Positions 55,014 to 62,474 of a stretch of DNA of 64,000 nucleotides are shown piece by piece; position 1 is the stretch's first letter, and each line of letters opens with the position of its first letter. A program made the translations under genes and the position numbers. This stretch comes from Xanthomonas dyei. GTDB taxonomy: Bacteria; Pseudomonadota; Gammaproteobacteria; Xanthomonadales; Xanthomonadaceae. The stretch covers positions 1-64,000 of the forward strand of contig NZ_MDEE01000006.1 of NCBI RefSeq assembly GCF_002939865.1, written 5' to 3'. The notes under the pieces were generated by a model. The model ran no database searches and had not been told where the DNA came from. It saw only the letters and a list, made by a program, of their open reading frames with translations.

Positions 55014-55904
55014 ATGATCTATCTGCACGCCATCGACCCCATCGCCTTCTCGCTTGGCCCGGTGCAGGTGCACTGGTACGGCTTGATGTATCTGGCCGCT
55101 TTCTTCTCGGCCTGGGCGCTGGGCCGCTCGCGCATCCTGCGCGGCCGTCTGCCCGGCGTGGACATGGACGGTTTTTCCGACCTGCTGTTCTACGGCATGC
55201 TCGGCGTGGTGCTGGGCGGCCGCATCGGCTACATGCTGTTTTATGCGTTCGAGACCTTCCTGGCCAATCCGCTGATCCTGTTCAAGGTGTGGGAAGGCGG
55301 CATGAGCTTCCACGGCGGGCTGCTGGGTGTGTTGACCGCCTGCTGGCTGTGGGCGCGCAAGCATCGCCTGCACTTCTTCGACGTGATGGATTTTGTCGCG
55401 CCGTTGGTGCCGTTGGGCCTTGGTTTCGGGAGGCTCGGCAATTTTGTCGGCGGCGAGTTGTGGGGCAAGTTCACGCAGGCCGGCTGGGGCGTGATCTTCC
55501 CGCATGCGCCGGAACTGGCCGATATCGCACCAGCGCAGATTCACGCGCAATACGCCGCCGGCGCATTGGATCGGTTCGCCCGTCACCCGTCGCAGCTGTA
55601 CGAAGCCGCGCTGGAAGGCGTGGTGATGTTTGTCGTGTTGTGGGCGTTCTCGATGAAGCCGCGCGCGCGCTATGCGGTGTCGGGGCTGTTTGCGCTGCTG
55701 TATGGCGTGTTCCGCTTCATCGTGGAATTCGTGCGTGTGCCGGATGCGCCGATCGGCTATCTGGCCTTCAACTGGTTGACGATGGGCCAGATTCTGAGCT
55801 TGCCGTTGATTGCGGTGGGCCTGGTCTTGCTGGCGATGTCGCGCCGTGCGCCGGTGTTGCAGCCGGTAGTGCCCACCGCCGTAGCGGTGGAGGCGGCGAA
55901 GTGA
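55014..55904 (+). CDS. lgt: Prolipoprotein diacylglyceryl transferase
   Basis: 296 residues with seven or so membrane helices. It attaches diacylglycerol to the lipobox cysteine of lipoproteins. Motifs: [17 protein letters not shown], the essential His in [10 protein letters not shown], the Lgt signature [17 protein letters not shown], and HPSQLYEA. There is no ribosome-binding site at the ATG and a terminator sits immediately upstream. A TGTGATAC just after the T-run could be an extended -10 giving a nearly leaderless transcript. Its stop overlaps the thyA start. Confidence 0.96.
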   Translation: MIYLHAIDPIAFSLGPVQVHWYGLMYLAAFFSAWALGRSRILRGRLPGVDMDGFSDLLFYGMLGVVLGGRIGYMLFYAFETFLANPLILFKVWEGGMSFHGGLLGVLTACWLWARKHRLHFFDVMDFVAPLVPLGLGFGRLGNFVGGELWGKFTQAGWGVIFPHAPELADIAPAQIHAQYAAGALDRFARHPSQLYEAALEGVVMFVVLWAFSMKPRARYAVSGLFALLYGVFRFIVEFVRVPDAPIGYLAFNWLTMGQILSLPLIAVGLVLLAMSRRAPVLQPVVPTAVAVEAAK

Positions 55905-56695
55905 AGCCGTATCTGGATCTGCTGCAGCATGTGCTGGAACACGGCGCCGAAAAGTCCGACCGCACCGGTACCGGTACGCGCAGCGTGTTCGGCTGGCAGA
56001 TGCGCTTCGATCTCAATGCCGGCTTTCCGCTGGTCACCACCAAGAAGTTGCATCTGCGCTCGATCATCCACGAGCTGCTGTGGTTTTTGCAGGGCGATAC
56101 CAACATCGGGTATCTGAAAGACAACCAGGTGCGCATCTGGGACGAATGGGCCGACGACAATGGCGACCTTGGCCCGGTCTACGGCAAGCAGTGGCGGCGC
56201 TGGACCGGCCCGGACGGCGTCGAGATCGACCAGATGCAATGGCTGGTCGATGAGATCAAACGCAACCCGGATTCGCGCCGGCTGGTGATCAGCGCCTGGA
56301 ACGTCGGCGAGCTGCCGCAGATGGCATTGATGCCGTGCCACAGCCTGTTCCAGTTCTACGTGGTCGACGGCAAACTGAGTTGCCAGCTCTACCAGCGTAG
56401 CGGCGACATCTTCCTGGGTGTGCCGTTCAATATCGCCAGCTATGCGCTGCTGACTCATCTGGTGGCGCAGGCCACCGGCCTGGGTGTGGGCGATTTCGTG
56501 CATACGCTGGGCGATGCGCATCTGTATTCGAATCACGTCGAACAGGCGCGCGAGCAGCTGACGCGCACCCCGCGCGCATTGCCGACCTTGCGCCTGAATC
56601 CCGAAGTGACAGACCTGTTTGCGTTTCGCTTCGAGGACATCGCCATCGAAGGCTACGACCCGCATCCGGCGATCAAGGCGCCGGTGGCGGTGTAA
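55901..56695 (+). CDS. thyA: Thymidylate synthase
   Basis: 264 residues, the same length as the E. coli enzyme. It starts with GTG at 55901, overlapping the lgt stop by 4 bases (GTGA), behind GGAGG. It methylates dUMP to dTMP using methylene-tetrahydrofolate and yields dihydrofolate. Catalytic Cys in [12 protein letters not shown]; folate and dUMP contacts in [36 protein letters not shown] and [13 protein letters not shown]. folA lies 350 bases downstream and regenerates the cofactor. Confidence 0.98.
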   Translation: MKPYLDLLQHVLEHGAEKSDRTGTGTRSVFGWQMRFDLNAGFPLVTTKKLHLRSIIHELLWFLQGDTNIGYLKDNQVRIWDEWADDNGDLGPVYGKQWRRWTGPDGVEIDQMQWLVDEIKRNPDSRRLVISAWNVGELPQMALMPCHSLFQFYVVDGKLSCQLYQRSGDIFLGVPFNIASYALLTHLVAQATGLGVGDFVHTLGDAHLYSNHVEQAREQLTRTPRALPTLRLNPEVTDLFAFRFEDIAIEGYDPHPAIKAPVAV

Positions 56696-56760
56696 GCCGG
56701 ATCTCGACCGATGAGACACAGGCTGCGCATGCTGATTTTCATCGAAAGAGGAGGAGCGTC

Positions 56761-57048
56761 ATGACGAAAAATTCGAACAAAGCACGAGAGAAACTTGCCG
56801 ATTCGCTGATGACGATGCAAGCAAGTCTCTTCGTCAATCTGACAAGCATCGTTCTCATTGCGCCCATCGGCTTCTTTGGAGTTGCCTTGTATAAAGGTGA
56901 GCGACTGGATTTGACGAGAATGCTCAGCGAGCAATCGCAGCCAGCATTGGGCGCGATTGCCTTGGCCTACATTGCGATTTTTTTCTTGGGGATGCTTGCT
57001 CGGCATGCGGCAATGAAAATCTATAACGAGCTATCTCCAGACACATGA
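56761..57048 (+). CDS. Small two-helix membrane protein of unknown function
   Basis: 95 residues. An excellent ribosome-binding site (GGAGGAGCG) precedes the ATG. After a charged N-terminus (MTKNSNKAREKLADSLMTM) there are two hydrophobic helices (LTSIVLIAPIGFFGVALY and LGAIALAYIAIFFLGMLA), a short basic link between them and a polar tail. GC content and codon use are visibly lower than in thyA and folA, suggesting later insertion. The stop overlaps the folA start (ATGA), coupling the two. No family recognised; the two-helix design could be a toxin-like, regulatory or transporter-accessory protein. Confidence 0.75.
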   Translation: MTKNSNKAREKLADSLMTMQASLFVNLTSIVLIAPIGFFGVALYKGERLDLTRMLSEQSQPALGAIALAYIAIFFLGMLARHAAMKIYNELSPDT

Positions 57049-57539
57049 AGCTGATTCTGGTCGTCGCCTTCGACCGCAACAACGCCATCGGACGCGATAA
57101 CGATCTGCCGTGGAAGTTGCCGGACGATCTCAAGCGCTTCAAGGCGCTGACGATGGGCAAGCCGATCCTGATGGGGCGCAAGACGGCGCAATCGCTCGGG
57201 CGCGCATTGCCGGGGCGCTTGAATCTGGTGCTGACGCGCTCGGGGCAGGTGCCGTTCGAGGGCATGCACGCGGTGGCATCGGTCGATCAGGCGATCGCGC
57301 GTGCCGAGCGGGAGGGCGCGCAGGAGTTATGCGTGATCGGCGGCGGCGAGGTGTACCGCCTGACGATGGCGCGCGCCGACATGCTGGCGGTGACCGAGGT
57401 CGACACCGCGGTGGATGGGGCCGACACGCACTTCCCACCGATCGACCCGGCGGTATGGGTGCCAGGGCATCGCCAGACGCATGCGGCCGATGACCGCCAT
57501 GCGTTCGCGTTTTCCTTTGTGGATTACCTGCGTCGCTGA
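57045..57539 (+). CDS. folA: Dihydrofolate reductase
   Basis: 164 residues. It reduces dihydrofolate to tetrahydrofolate with NADPH. Motifs: the Met20-loop region AIGRDNDLPWKLPDDLKRFK (Asp at the folate site), PILMGRKTAQSLGRALPGR and LCVIGGGEVYRLTM. The start overlaps the small membrane protein stop (ATGA), so translation is coupled. With thyA it completes the thymidylate-folate cycle. Confidence 0.97.
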   Translation: MKLILVVAFDRNNAIGRDNDLPWKLPDDLKRFKALTMGKPILMGRKTAQSLGRALPGRLNLVLTRSGQVPFEGMHAVASVDQAIARAEREGAQELCVIGGGEVYRLTMARADMLAVTEVDTAVDGADTHFPPIDPAVWVPGHRQTHAADDRHAFAFSFVDYLRR

Positions 57540-57684
57540 GCCGGCAAGGACGCAGCGCGCGATCAGCGCGCCCGATTCCATACAACTAAGCGCCGCTAAA
57601 GAAAAACCTAGCGAGCGGCTGCCCGGTGACCGTGGACGGCGCACTGGAGCGCAGCGGATGCGTGGCACATGCCGGTCAGAGCAA

Positions 57685-57712
57685 CGGCTGCTCCCGCATC
57701 GGGGCGCAGCCG
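57685..57712. terminator. Hairpin between convergent folA and apaH
   Basis: CGGCTGC (57685-57691) pairs with GCAGCCG (57706-57712), with an additional inner CCCG/CGGG helix. There is no T-run on either side. It lies between the ends of two convergent genes and may serve both. Confidence 0.35.
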
Positions 57713-57727
57713 GTTGGTGAGTCGCTC

Positions 57728-58756
57728 TTACTCAGGAACAACGCCACTCTGCGGCTTGGCCGGTGCAGCGGTGCCGCTACCCGCATTTCCCGCATTGTTG
57801 CCGCCACCGCCACCGCCACCGCCACCGCCATTGCCATTGCCACCGCCATTGCCACGTCCTCGGCCACGCCCGCGCGGGCGGCCCTGACCTTCGCGTGGAC
57901 GCCGTGGTGCATTCGTGGCAGGTGCGGCCGGGGCAGTGACTTCGCGCCCTGGCACCTGCACCACGCGCAATTCGTCGGTATCCAGTTGCAGGGCGGTGAG
58001 CTTGCCGCCCCACACCGCACCGGTATCGATGGCATGCACGCCCTGGGTAATCGTCAATCCCAGCGCGGACCAATGCCCGCACACGATCTTGAGATCGCGC
58101 TCGACCCGGCCCGGTACCTCGAACCACGGGTAGAGTCCTTGTGCCTGCGTGCCCGGCGTGCCCTTGTCGTCGGTGGCGATGCGGCCGCGCGGCGTGCAAT
58201 AGCGCATGCGCGTGAACAGGTTGATGATCGCGCGGCTGCGGTCGTACCCGCTCAGGCCTGGCGACCATCCCGGCTGATCGCCGTACATGTTGCGCAACAG
58301 CTTGCGATAGCCGCCGCCTTGCAGCTGCTGCTCGACTTCGCGCGCATGCTTTTCGGCCAGCTGCGTGGTCCACTTCGGCGCAAGCCCGGCGTGGACCATC
58401 ATCCAGCCCAGCTCGCGGTCCACGTGGGCCAGCTTCTGCAGACGCAGCCAGTCCAGCAGCACGTCGCGGTCCTCCGCCAGCACGACGCGCTGCAGATCCG
58501 GATTGACCTTGCGCTGCTCTTCCTCCGAGCGCGCACCGATCGCCAGCAGCGACAGATCGTGATTACCCAGCACCACCACGCTGTGTGCGCGCAGCGAATG
58601 CACCAGCCGCAGCGTTTCCAGCGATTGCCCGCCGCGGTTGACCAGATCGCCGCAGAACCACAGCGTGTCCTGTGCGGGGTCGAAATTGATCTTTTCCAGC
58701 AACCGCTGGGTAATGTCGTAGCACCCTTGCAGGTCGCCAATTGCCCAGACGCTCAT
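57728..58756 (-). CDS. apaH: Diadenosine tetraphosphatase with a glycine/arginine-rich tail
   Basis: 342 residues, against about 280 in E. coli. The first 270 or so residues are a normal ApaH: metallophosphoesterase motifs GDLQGCYD, WFCGDLVNRG, LGNHDLSLLA, MMVHAGLAPKW and CGHWSALG. It cleaves Ap4A symmetrically to ADP. The last 65-70 residues are extra: RRPREGQGRPRGRGRGRG followed by a long Gly/Asn run and a Pro/Ala end. The Gly/Asn part is encoded by a hexanucleotide array (57801-57854). Such RG-rich tails bind nucleic acids elsewhere (inference for this protein). Last gene of the lptD-apaH series. Confidence 0.95.
   Translation of the reverse strand: MSVWAIGDLQGCYDITQRLLEKINFDPAQDTLWFCGDLVNRGGQSLETLRLVHSLRAHSVVVLGNHDLSLLAIGARSEEEQRKVNPDLQRVVLAEDRDVLLDWLRLQKLAHVDRELGWMMVHAGLAPKWTTQLAEKHAREVEQQLQGGGYRKLLRNMYGDQPGWSPGLSGYDRSRAIINLFTRMRYCTPRGRIATDDKGTPGTQAQGLYPWFEVPGRVERDLKIVCGHWSALGLTITQGVHAIDTGAVWGGKLTALQLDTDELRVVQVPGREVTAPAAPATNAPRRPREGQGRPRGRGRGRGNGGGNGNGGGGGGGGGGNNAGNAGSGTAAPAKPQSGVVPE
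57801..57854. repeat. In-frame hexanucleotide repeat (CCGCCA) within apaH
   Basis: Nine consecutive 6-base units on the plus strand: five perfect CCGCCA, two TTGCCA, one CCGCCA, one TTGCCA. On the coding strand they give the Gly-Gly/Gly-Asn run of the ApaH tail. Slippage would lengthen or shorten the tail without breaking the frame. Confidence 0.92.
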
Positions 58757-58784
58757 CGTGTGCGCTCCATCAATCCAGCAGTCA

Positions 58785-59168
58785 TCAGTGCAGCGTCCTG
58801 GGTACGCTCAGCACAAAGGCGGCGATCGGGGCGGTGAATTCGGTGCCATCGTCGGCCACCATGTCGTAGTGGCCTTGCATCTGTCCCTGCTCGGTTTCCA
58901 GCAGCACACCGGAGGTGTAATGGAAGGCTTCGCCGGGGCGCAGCCATGGCTGCTCGCCGACCACGCCTTCGCCATCCACCTGCTCGGTGCGGCCGTTGGC
59001 GTCGGTGATCTGCCAGTGGCGCGCGATCAGGCGTGCAGGCACGGCGCCCGCGTTGTGGATACGGATGCTGTAAGCGAAGGCATAGCGGCCTTCTTCCGGG
59101 GTCGATTGATGAGCGAGGAAGCGCGGCGACACCTCGACCTCGACCCGATAGCGTGGATCATCTTGCAT
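58785..59168 (-). CDS. apaG: ApaG (DUF525 / CorD) protein
   Basis: 127 residues, the standard length. A single beta-rich Fn3-like fold with the family core [49 protein letters not shown] and [12 protein letters not shown]. Its role is not firmly known; E. coli mutants affect cobalt/magnesium handling. It lies 28 bases upstream of apaH and 36 bases downstream of rsmA in the conserved order. Confidence 0.97.
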   Translation of the reverse strand: MQDDPRYRVEVEVSPRFLAHQSTPEEGRYAFAYSIRIHNAGAVPARLIARHWQITDANGRTEQVDGEGVVGEQPWLRPGEAFHYTSGVLLETEQGQMQGHYDMVADDGTEFTAPIAAFVLSVPRTLH

Positions 59169-59204
59169 GGGAAAAGTCTAAATAAAACGGTGTGGGAACG
59201 GCGC

Positions 59205-59993
59205 TCAAGCCAGCTCGACATTGGCCAGCCGAATGAAATCGGCGACCTCGAGTTGTTCGGCGCGGGCATCCGGACGCACGCCCGCTGCCTCGAAATGTGC
59301 GGGTTCGCAGACGGTGGACAAGGCATTGCGCAGGGTCTTGCGACGCTGCCCGAAGCCGGCGCGCACCACATCGGCGAAGCGACGGCGGTCGTTGATCATC
59401 ACCGTTGCCGGGTCGCGCGGCACCAGCCGCACCACCGCCGAATCCACCTTCGGTGGCGGCCGGAACGCGCCAGGCGGCACCACGAACAGCGCGGTGACCT
59501 CGCAGTACGCCTGCAGCATCACGCTGAGCCGGCCGTAGACCTTGCTGCCGGGACCGGCGGCCATGCGGTCGACCACTTCCTTCTGCAGCATGAAGTGCAT
59601 GTCGGCCACCGCAGCGGCATGGTCCAGCGCATGGAACAGGATCGGCGAGGAGATGTTGTAAGGCAGGTTGCCGACCAGCCGGATCGGCGTGCCGTTGGCC
59701 AGTTCGGTGAAATCCACGCTGAGCACGTCGCGATGGACGATGCTCAGTTCTCCGATCGGTGCGGCGGCCTCGGTCAACGGTGCAATCAGGTCGCGATCGA
59801 ACTCGATCACCGTCAACGCGCCATGCTTGCGTAGGAGCGGGAAGGTGATCGCGCCCTGACCGGGGCCGATTTCGACCAGGTGCTGTCCGGCGCGCGGGTC
59901 CACCGCCTGGACGATCCGGTCGATGTAATACCGGTCGGCAAGAAAGTGCTGGCCAAGCGACTTCTTGGCCGGTGCGCTGAAGGAATAATTCAT
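59205..59993 (-). CDS. rsmA: 16S rRNA (adenine1518-N6/adenine1519-N6)-dimethyltransferase
   Basis: 262 residues (also called ksgA). It dimethylates two adjacent adenosines near the 3' end of 16S rRNA. Motif I VEIGPGQGAITFPLL binds SAM; motif IV LVGNLPYNISSPIL is the catalytic NLPY loop. The N-terminal KSLGQHFLADRYYIDRIV is standard. It sits between pdxA and apaG in the usual operon order. Confidence 0.97.
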   Translation of the reverse strand: MNYSFSAPAKKSLGQHFLADRYYIDRIVQAVDPRAGQHLVEIGPGQGAITFPLLRKHGALTVIEFDRDLIAPLTEAAAPIGELSIVHRDVLSVDFTELANGTPIRLVGNLPYNISSPILFHALDHAAAVADMHFMLQKEVVDRMAAGPGSKVYGRLSVMLQAYCEVTALFVVPPGAFRPPPKVDSAVVRLVPRDPATVMINDRRRFADVVRAGFGQRRKTLRNALSTVCEPAHFEAAGVRPDARAEQLEVADFIRLANVELA

Positions 59994-60106
59994 ACGCGCA
60001 GTTTAACGGAGCCGGCGGCTGCACGCGGTGTCGGTGCTGCGCGTCCAGGCTGTCACAGTCCGATAAGTCGCTCATAACCTGCGGCGATCGCGCAGGTGCG
60101 ACGCGC

Positions 60107-61078
60107 TTAGCCGCGTGCCGCCAAGCGCGCGCACAACGCGGCTGCCGCCATCAGACTGGATGGATCGGCGATGCCGCGTCCGGCCAGTTCCAGCGCGGTG
60201 CCGTGATCCACCGCCACGCGCGGGTAGGGCAGGCCCAGGGTGATGTTCACCGCCTGCTCGAAACCGCTGTACTTGAGCACCGGCAGGCCCTGGTCGTGGT
60301 ACATCGCCACCACTGCGTCGAAGCCGCTCAGTTTCTGCGGCAAGAACGCGGTGTCCGCCGGCAACGGGCCGATCAGCTGCATACCTTCGCCGCGCAGCTG
60401 CTCCAGCACCGGGATGATGATGTCCAGTTCTTCGCGGCCCAGGTGGCCTTCTTCGCCTGCGTGGGGATTGAGGCCGAGCACGGCGATACGTGGGTGCTCC
60501 AGGCCGAAGTCGCGGCGCATCGCGGCGTGGGTGATGCGCAGACAGCGCGCAACCGCGTCGGCGGTGATCGCATCGGCCACCGCACGCAGCGGCAGGTGCG
60601 TGGTCACCAGCGCCACGCGCACGATGCTGTTGGCCAGCATCATCACCACCGGGCAGTCGGCCTGTTCGGCCAGCAATTCGGTGGTGCCGGTGTAGGCGAT
60701 CCCGCCGGCGTTGATGACTGCCTTGTGTACCGGGCCGGTCACGATGCCTTGCCGTCGGCCGGCAAGACAGTCGCCCGCAGCGGTACGCAGGCCTGCAATG
60801 ACGGCCGCTGCATTGGCGGGGTCTGCAGTGCCGAAGCGGGTCGGGACGGCCTGACGAATCGGAAACAGCGGCAGATCGCCGGGCATGCGTGCCGGCTGAT
60901 CGGGGTCGAGCAGGCGCACAGACAAAGACAGCGCCTTTGCGGCGCTGTTGAGGGTATCGGGATCTGCGTAAGCGACCAGCCGCGCATCGGAGCGCGGTTG
61001 TTGAGCGAGCCGGATGCACAGCTCCGGCCCGATCCCGGCCGGCTCTCCTGGCACCAGCGCGAGCGACGGGACCATCAT
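60107..61078 (-). CDS. pdxA: 4-hydroxythreonine-4-phosphate dehydrogenase
   Basis: 323 residues from the first of two adjacent ATGs (61078, 61075), 4 bases after the surA stop. It oxidises 4-phospho-hydroxythreonine in pyridoxal phosphate synthesis. Family segments: LVPGEPAGIGPELCIRLA, IVTGPVHKAVINAGG, THLPLRAVADAI, GLNPHAGEEGHLG (metal His) and AMYHDQGLPVLKYSGFEQAVNIT (metal His). It resides in the cytoplasm as a dimer and is part of the lptD-surA-pdxA-rsmA-apaG-apaH unit. Confidence 0.96.
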   Translation of the reverse strand: MMVPSLALVPGEPAGIGPELCIRLAQQPRSDARLVAYADPDTLNSAAKALSLSVRLLDPDQPARMPGDLPLFPIRQAVPTRFGTADPANAAAVIAGLRTAAGDCLAGRRQGIVTGPVHKAVINAGGIAYTGTTELLAEQADCPVVMMLANSIVRVALVTTHLPLRAVADAITADAVARCLRITHAAMRRDFGLEHPRIAVLGLNPHAGEEGHLGREELDIIIPVLEQLRGEGMQLIGPLPADTAFLPQKLSGFDAVVAMYHDQGLPVLKYSGFEQAVNITLGLPYPRVAVDHGTALELAGRGIADPSSLMAAAALCARLAARG

Positions 61079-61082
61079 CGAC

Positions 61083-62474
61083 TCAGCGCGCCGGCTGTGC
61101 CGGCGGCGGGGTCGGGGCTGCGGGTTCTGCCGGCTTGGTCGGCTCGGCGGTGGCATTGCCGTCGGCGCGATCGCCGGTACGGTAGCTCACATACGCCTCG
61201 CCACGCAGTTCCTGCAGATAGCGGTTGTATTCCTCTTCCAGCTTGCGACGGCCGATCGTTTCACGGACCTGGGCACGCTGGTTTTCGGCACTGACGTCGG
61301 TCTGACGGCTGCCGACGCGCTGCACGATATGCCAACCGGCCTGCGTGCGGAACGGCTCGGACACTGCGCCGTCAGCCAGGCCTTCGACTTGCTTGCCGAA
61401 ATCCGGGCCGAACGCATCGGCCGGGAACCAACCCAGATCGCCACCCTGGCCGCGGCTGTTGGTGTCCTCTGAGGACTCCTTGGCCGTTGCCTGGAAATCG
61501 GCGCCGCCTGCGATGCGTGCCCGCAGCGTATCGATCTTGGCCTTAGCCTGCGCGTCGGTCTGGTTGTCGCCGATGCGGACCAGGATATGGCGCGCGTTGT
61601 ACTCGGTGACCATCTTCTTTTCGCCCCCGGCATTGGCGTCGCGCATTTCCACCAGTTTCAGCAGCTGGAAACCGCTCGGGCCACGCAGCGGGCCGGCGAC
61701 CTGTCCAGGCTTCATGTCGCGGATCAGCTGGGCAAATGCGTTGGGGATTTCGTCCAGGCTGCGCCAGCCCAGGTCGCCGCCTTCCAGCGCGTTCGGACTA
61801 TCGGAATAACGCACCGCCGCCGCAGAGAAATCCAGCTCGCCCTTGTCGATCAATGCCTTGACGCCATCGACCTTCTTCTGACCGGTGGCGATCTGGTCGG
61901 CGGTCGCGCCTTCCGGCAGGCCCACCAGGATATGCGCCAGGTGATACTGGCTACCGGTCGTGGCCTGCTGGGCCAGCGCGGTATCCACTTCGCCTTCGCT
62001 CACACTGATGCGGCTCTGCGCAAAGCTCTGGCGCAGACGCTGCACGATGATTTCGTCGCGCACCGAAGCACGGAAGTCGCCGTAAGCCATGCCGTCGGCA
62101 GCCAGCTTCTGGCGCAGACCATCCACGGTGGTGCCGTTCTGCTGGGCGATGCTGGCGATGGCGCGGTTGAGTTCCTCGTCGCTGACGCGGATGCCGCTGC
62201 CATCGGCACGGCCGACCTGCAACTTGACCAGGACCAGGCGCTCGAGCACCTGCCGCTGCAGGACATCGTCCGGCGGCAGCTGGTTTTCGCGACCGGCATA
62301 CTGCGACTTGACGTTGCGCACAGCGCGATCGAGCTCGCTCTGCAGCACCACGTCTTCGTCCACGATAGCGGCGATACGATCCAGCGGCTGGGATTGCTGC
62401 GCCGATGCCACCGGCGAGACCGTGCTGGTGATTACCAGCAACGAGGCAAGAAGAACAGAGAAAGGCTTGGTCAT
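61083..62474 (-). CDS. surA: Periplasmic chaperone and peptidyl-prolyl isomerase SurA
   Basis: 463 residues. Signal peptide (PFSVLLASLLVITSTVSPVASA) followed by the N-terminal chaperone domain (DRIAAIVDEDVVLQSELDR). Two parvulin domains follow: YHLAHILVGLPEGAT... (about 195-300) and EYNARHILVRIGDNQTD... (about 310-410). A Pro/Ala-rich tail (PAEPAAPTPPPAQPAR) ends it. It escorts unfolded outer-membrane proteins, including LptD, to the BAM complex. Its start overlaps the lptD stop by 4 bases. Confidence 0.97.
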   Translation of the reverse strand: MTKPFSVLLASLLVITSTVSPVASAQQSQPLDRIAAIVDEDVVLQSELDRAVRNVKSQYAGRENQLPPDDVLQRQVLERLVLVKLQVGRADGSGIRVSDEELNRAIASIAQQNGTTVDGLRQKLAADGMAYGDFRASVRDEIIVQRLRQSFAQSRISVSEGEVDTALAQQATTGSQYHLAHILVGLPEGATADQIATGQKKVDGVKALIDKGELDFSAAAVRYSDSPNALEGGDLGWRSLDEIPNAFAQLIRDMKPGQVAGPLRGPSGFQLLKLVEMRDANAGGEKKMVTEYNARHILVRIGDNQTDAQAKAKIDTLRARIAGGADFQATAKESSEDTNSRGQGGDLGWFPADAFGPDFGKQVEGLADGAVSEPFRTQAGWHIVQRVGSRQTDVSAENQRAQVRETIGRRKLEEEYNRYLQELRGEAYVSYRTGDRADGNATAEPTKPAEPAAPTPPPAQPAR

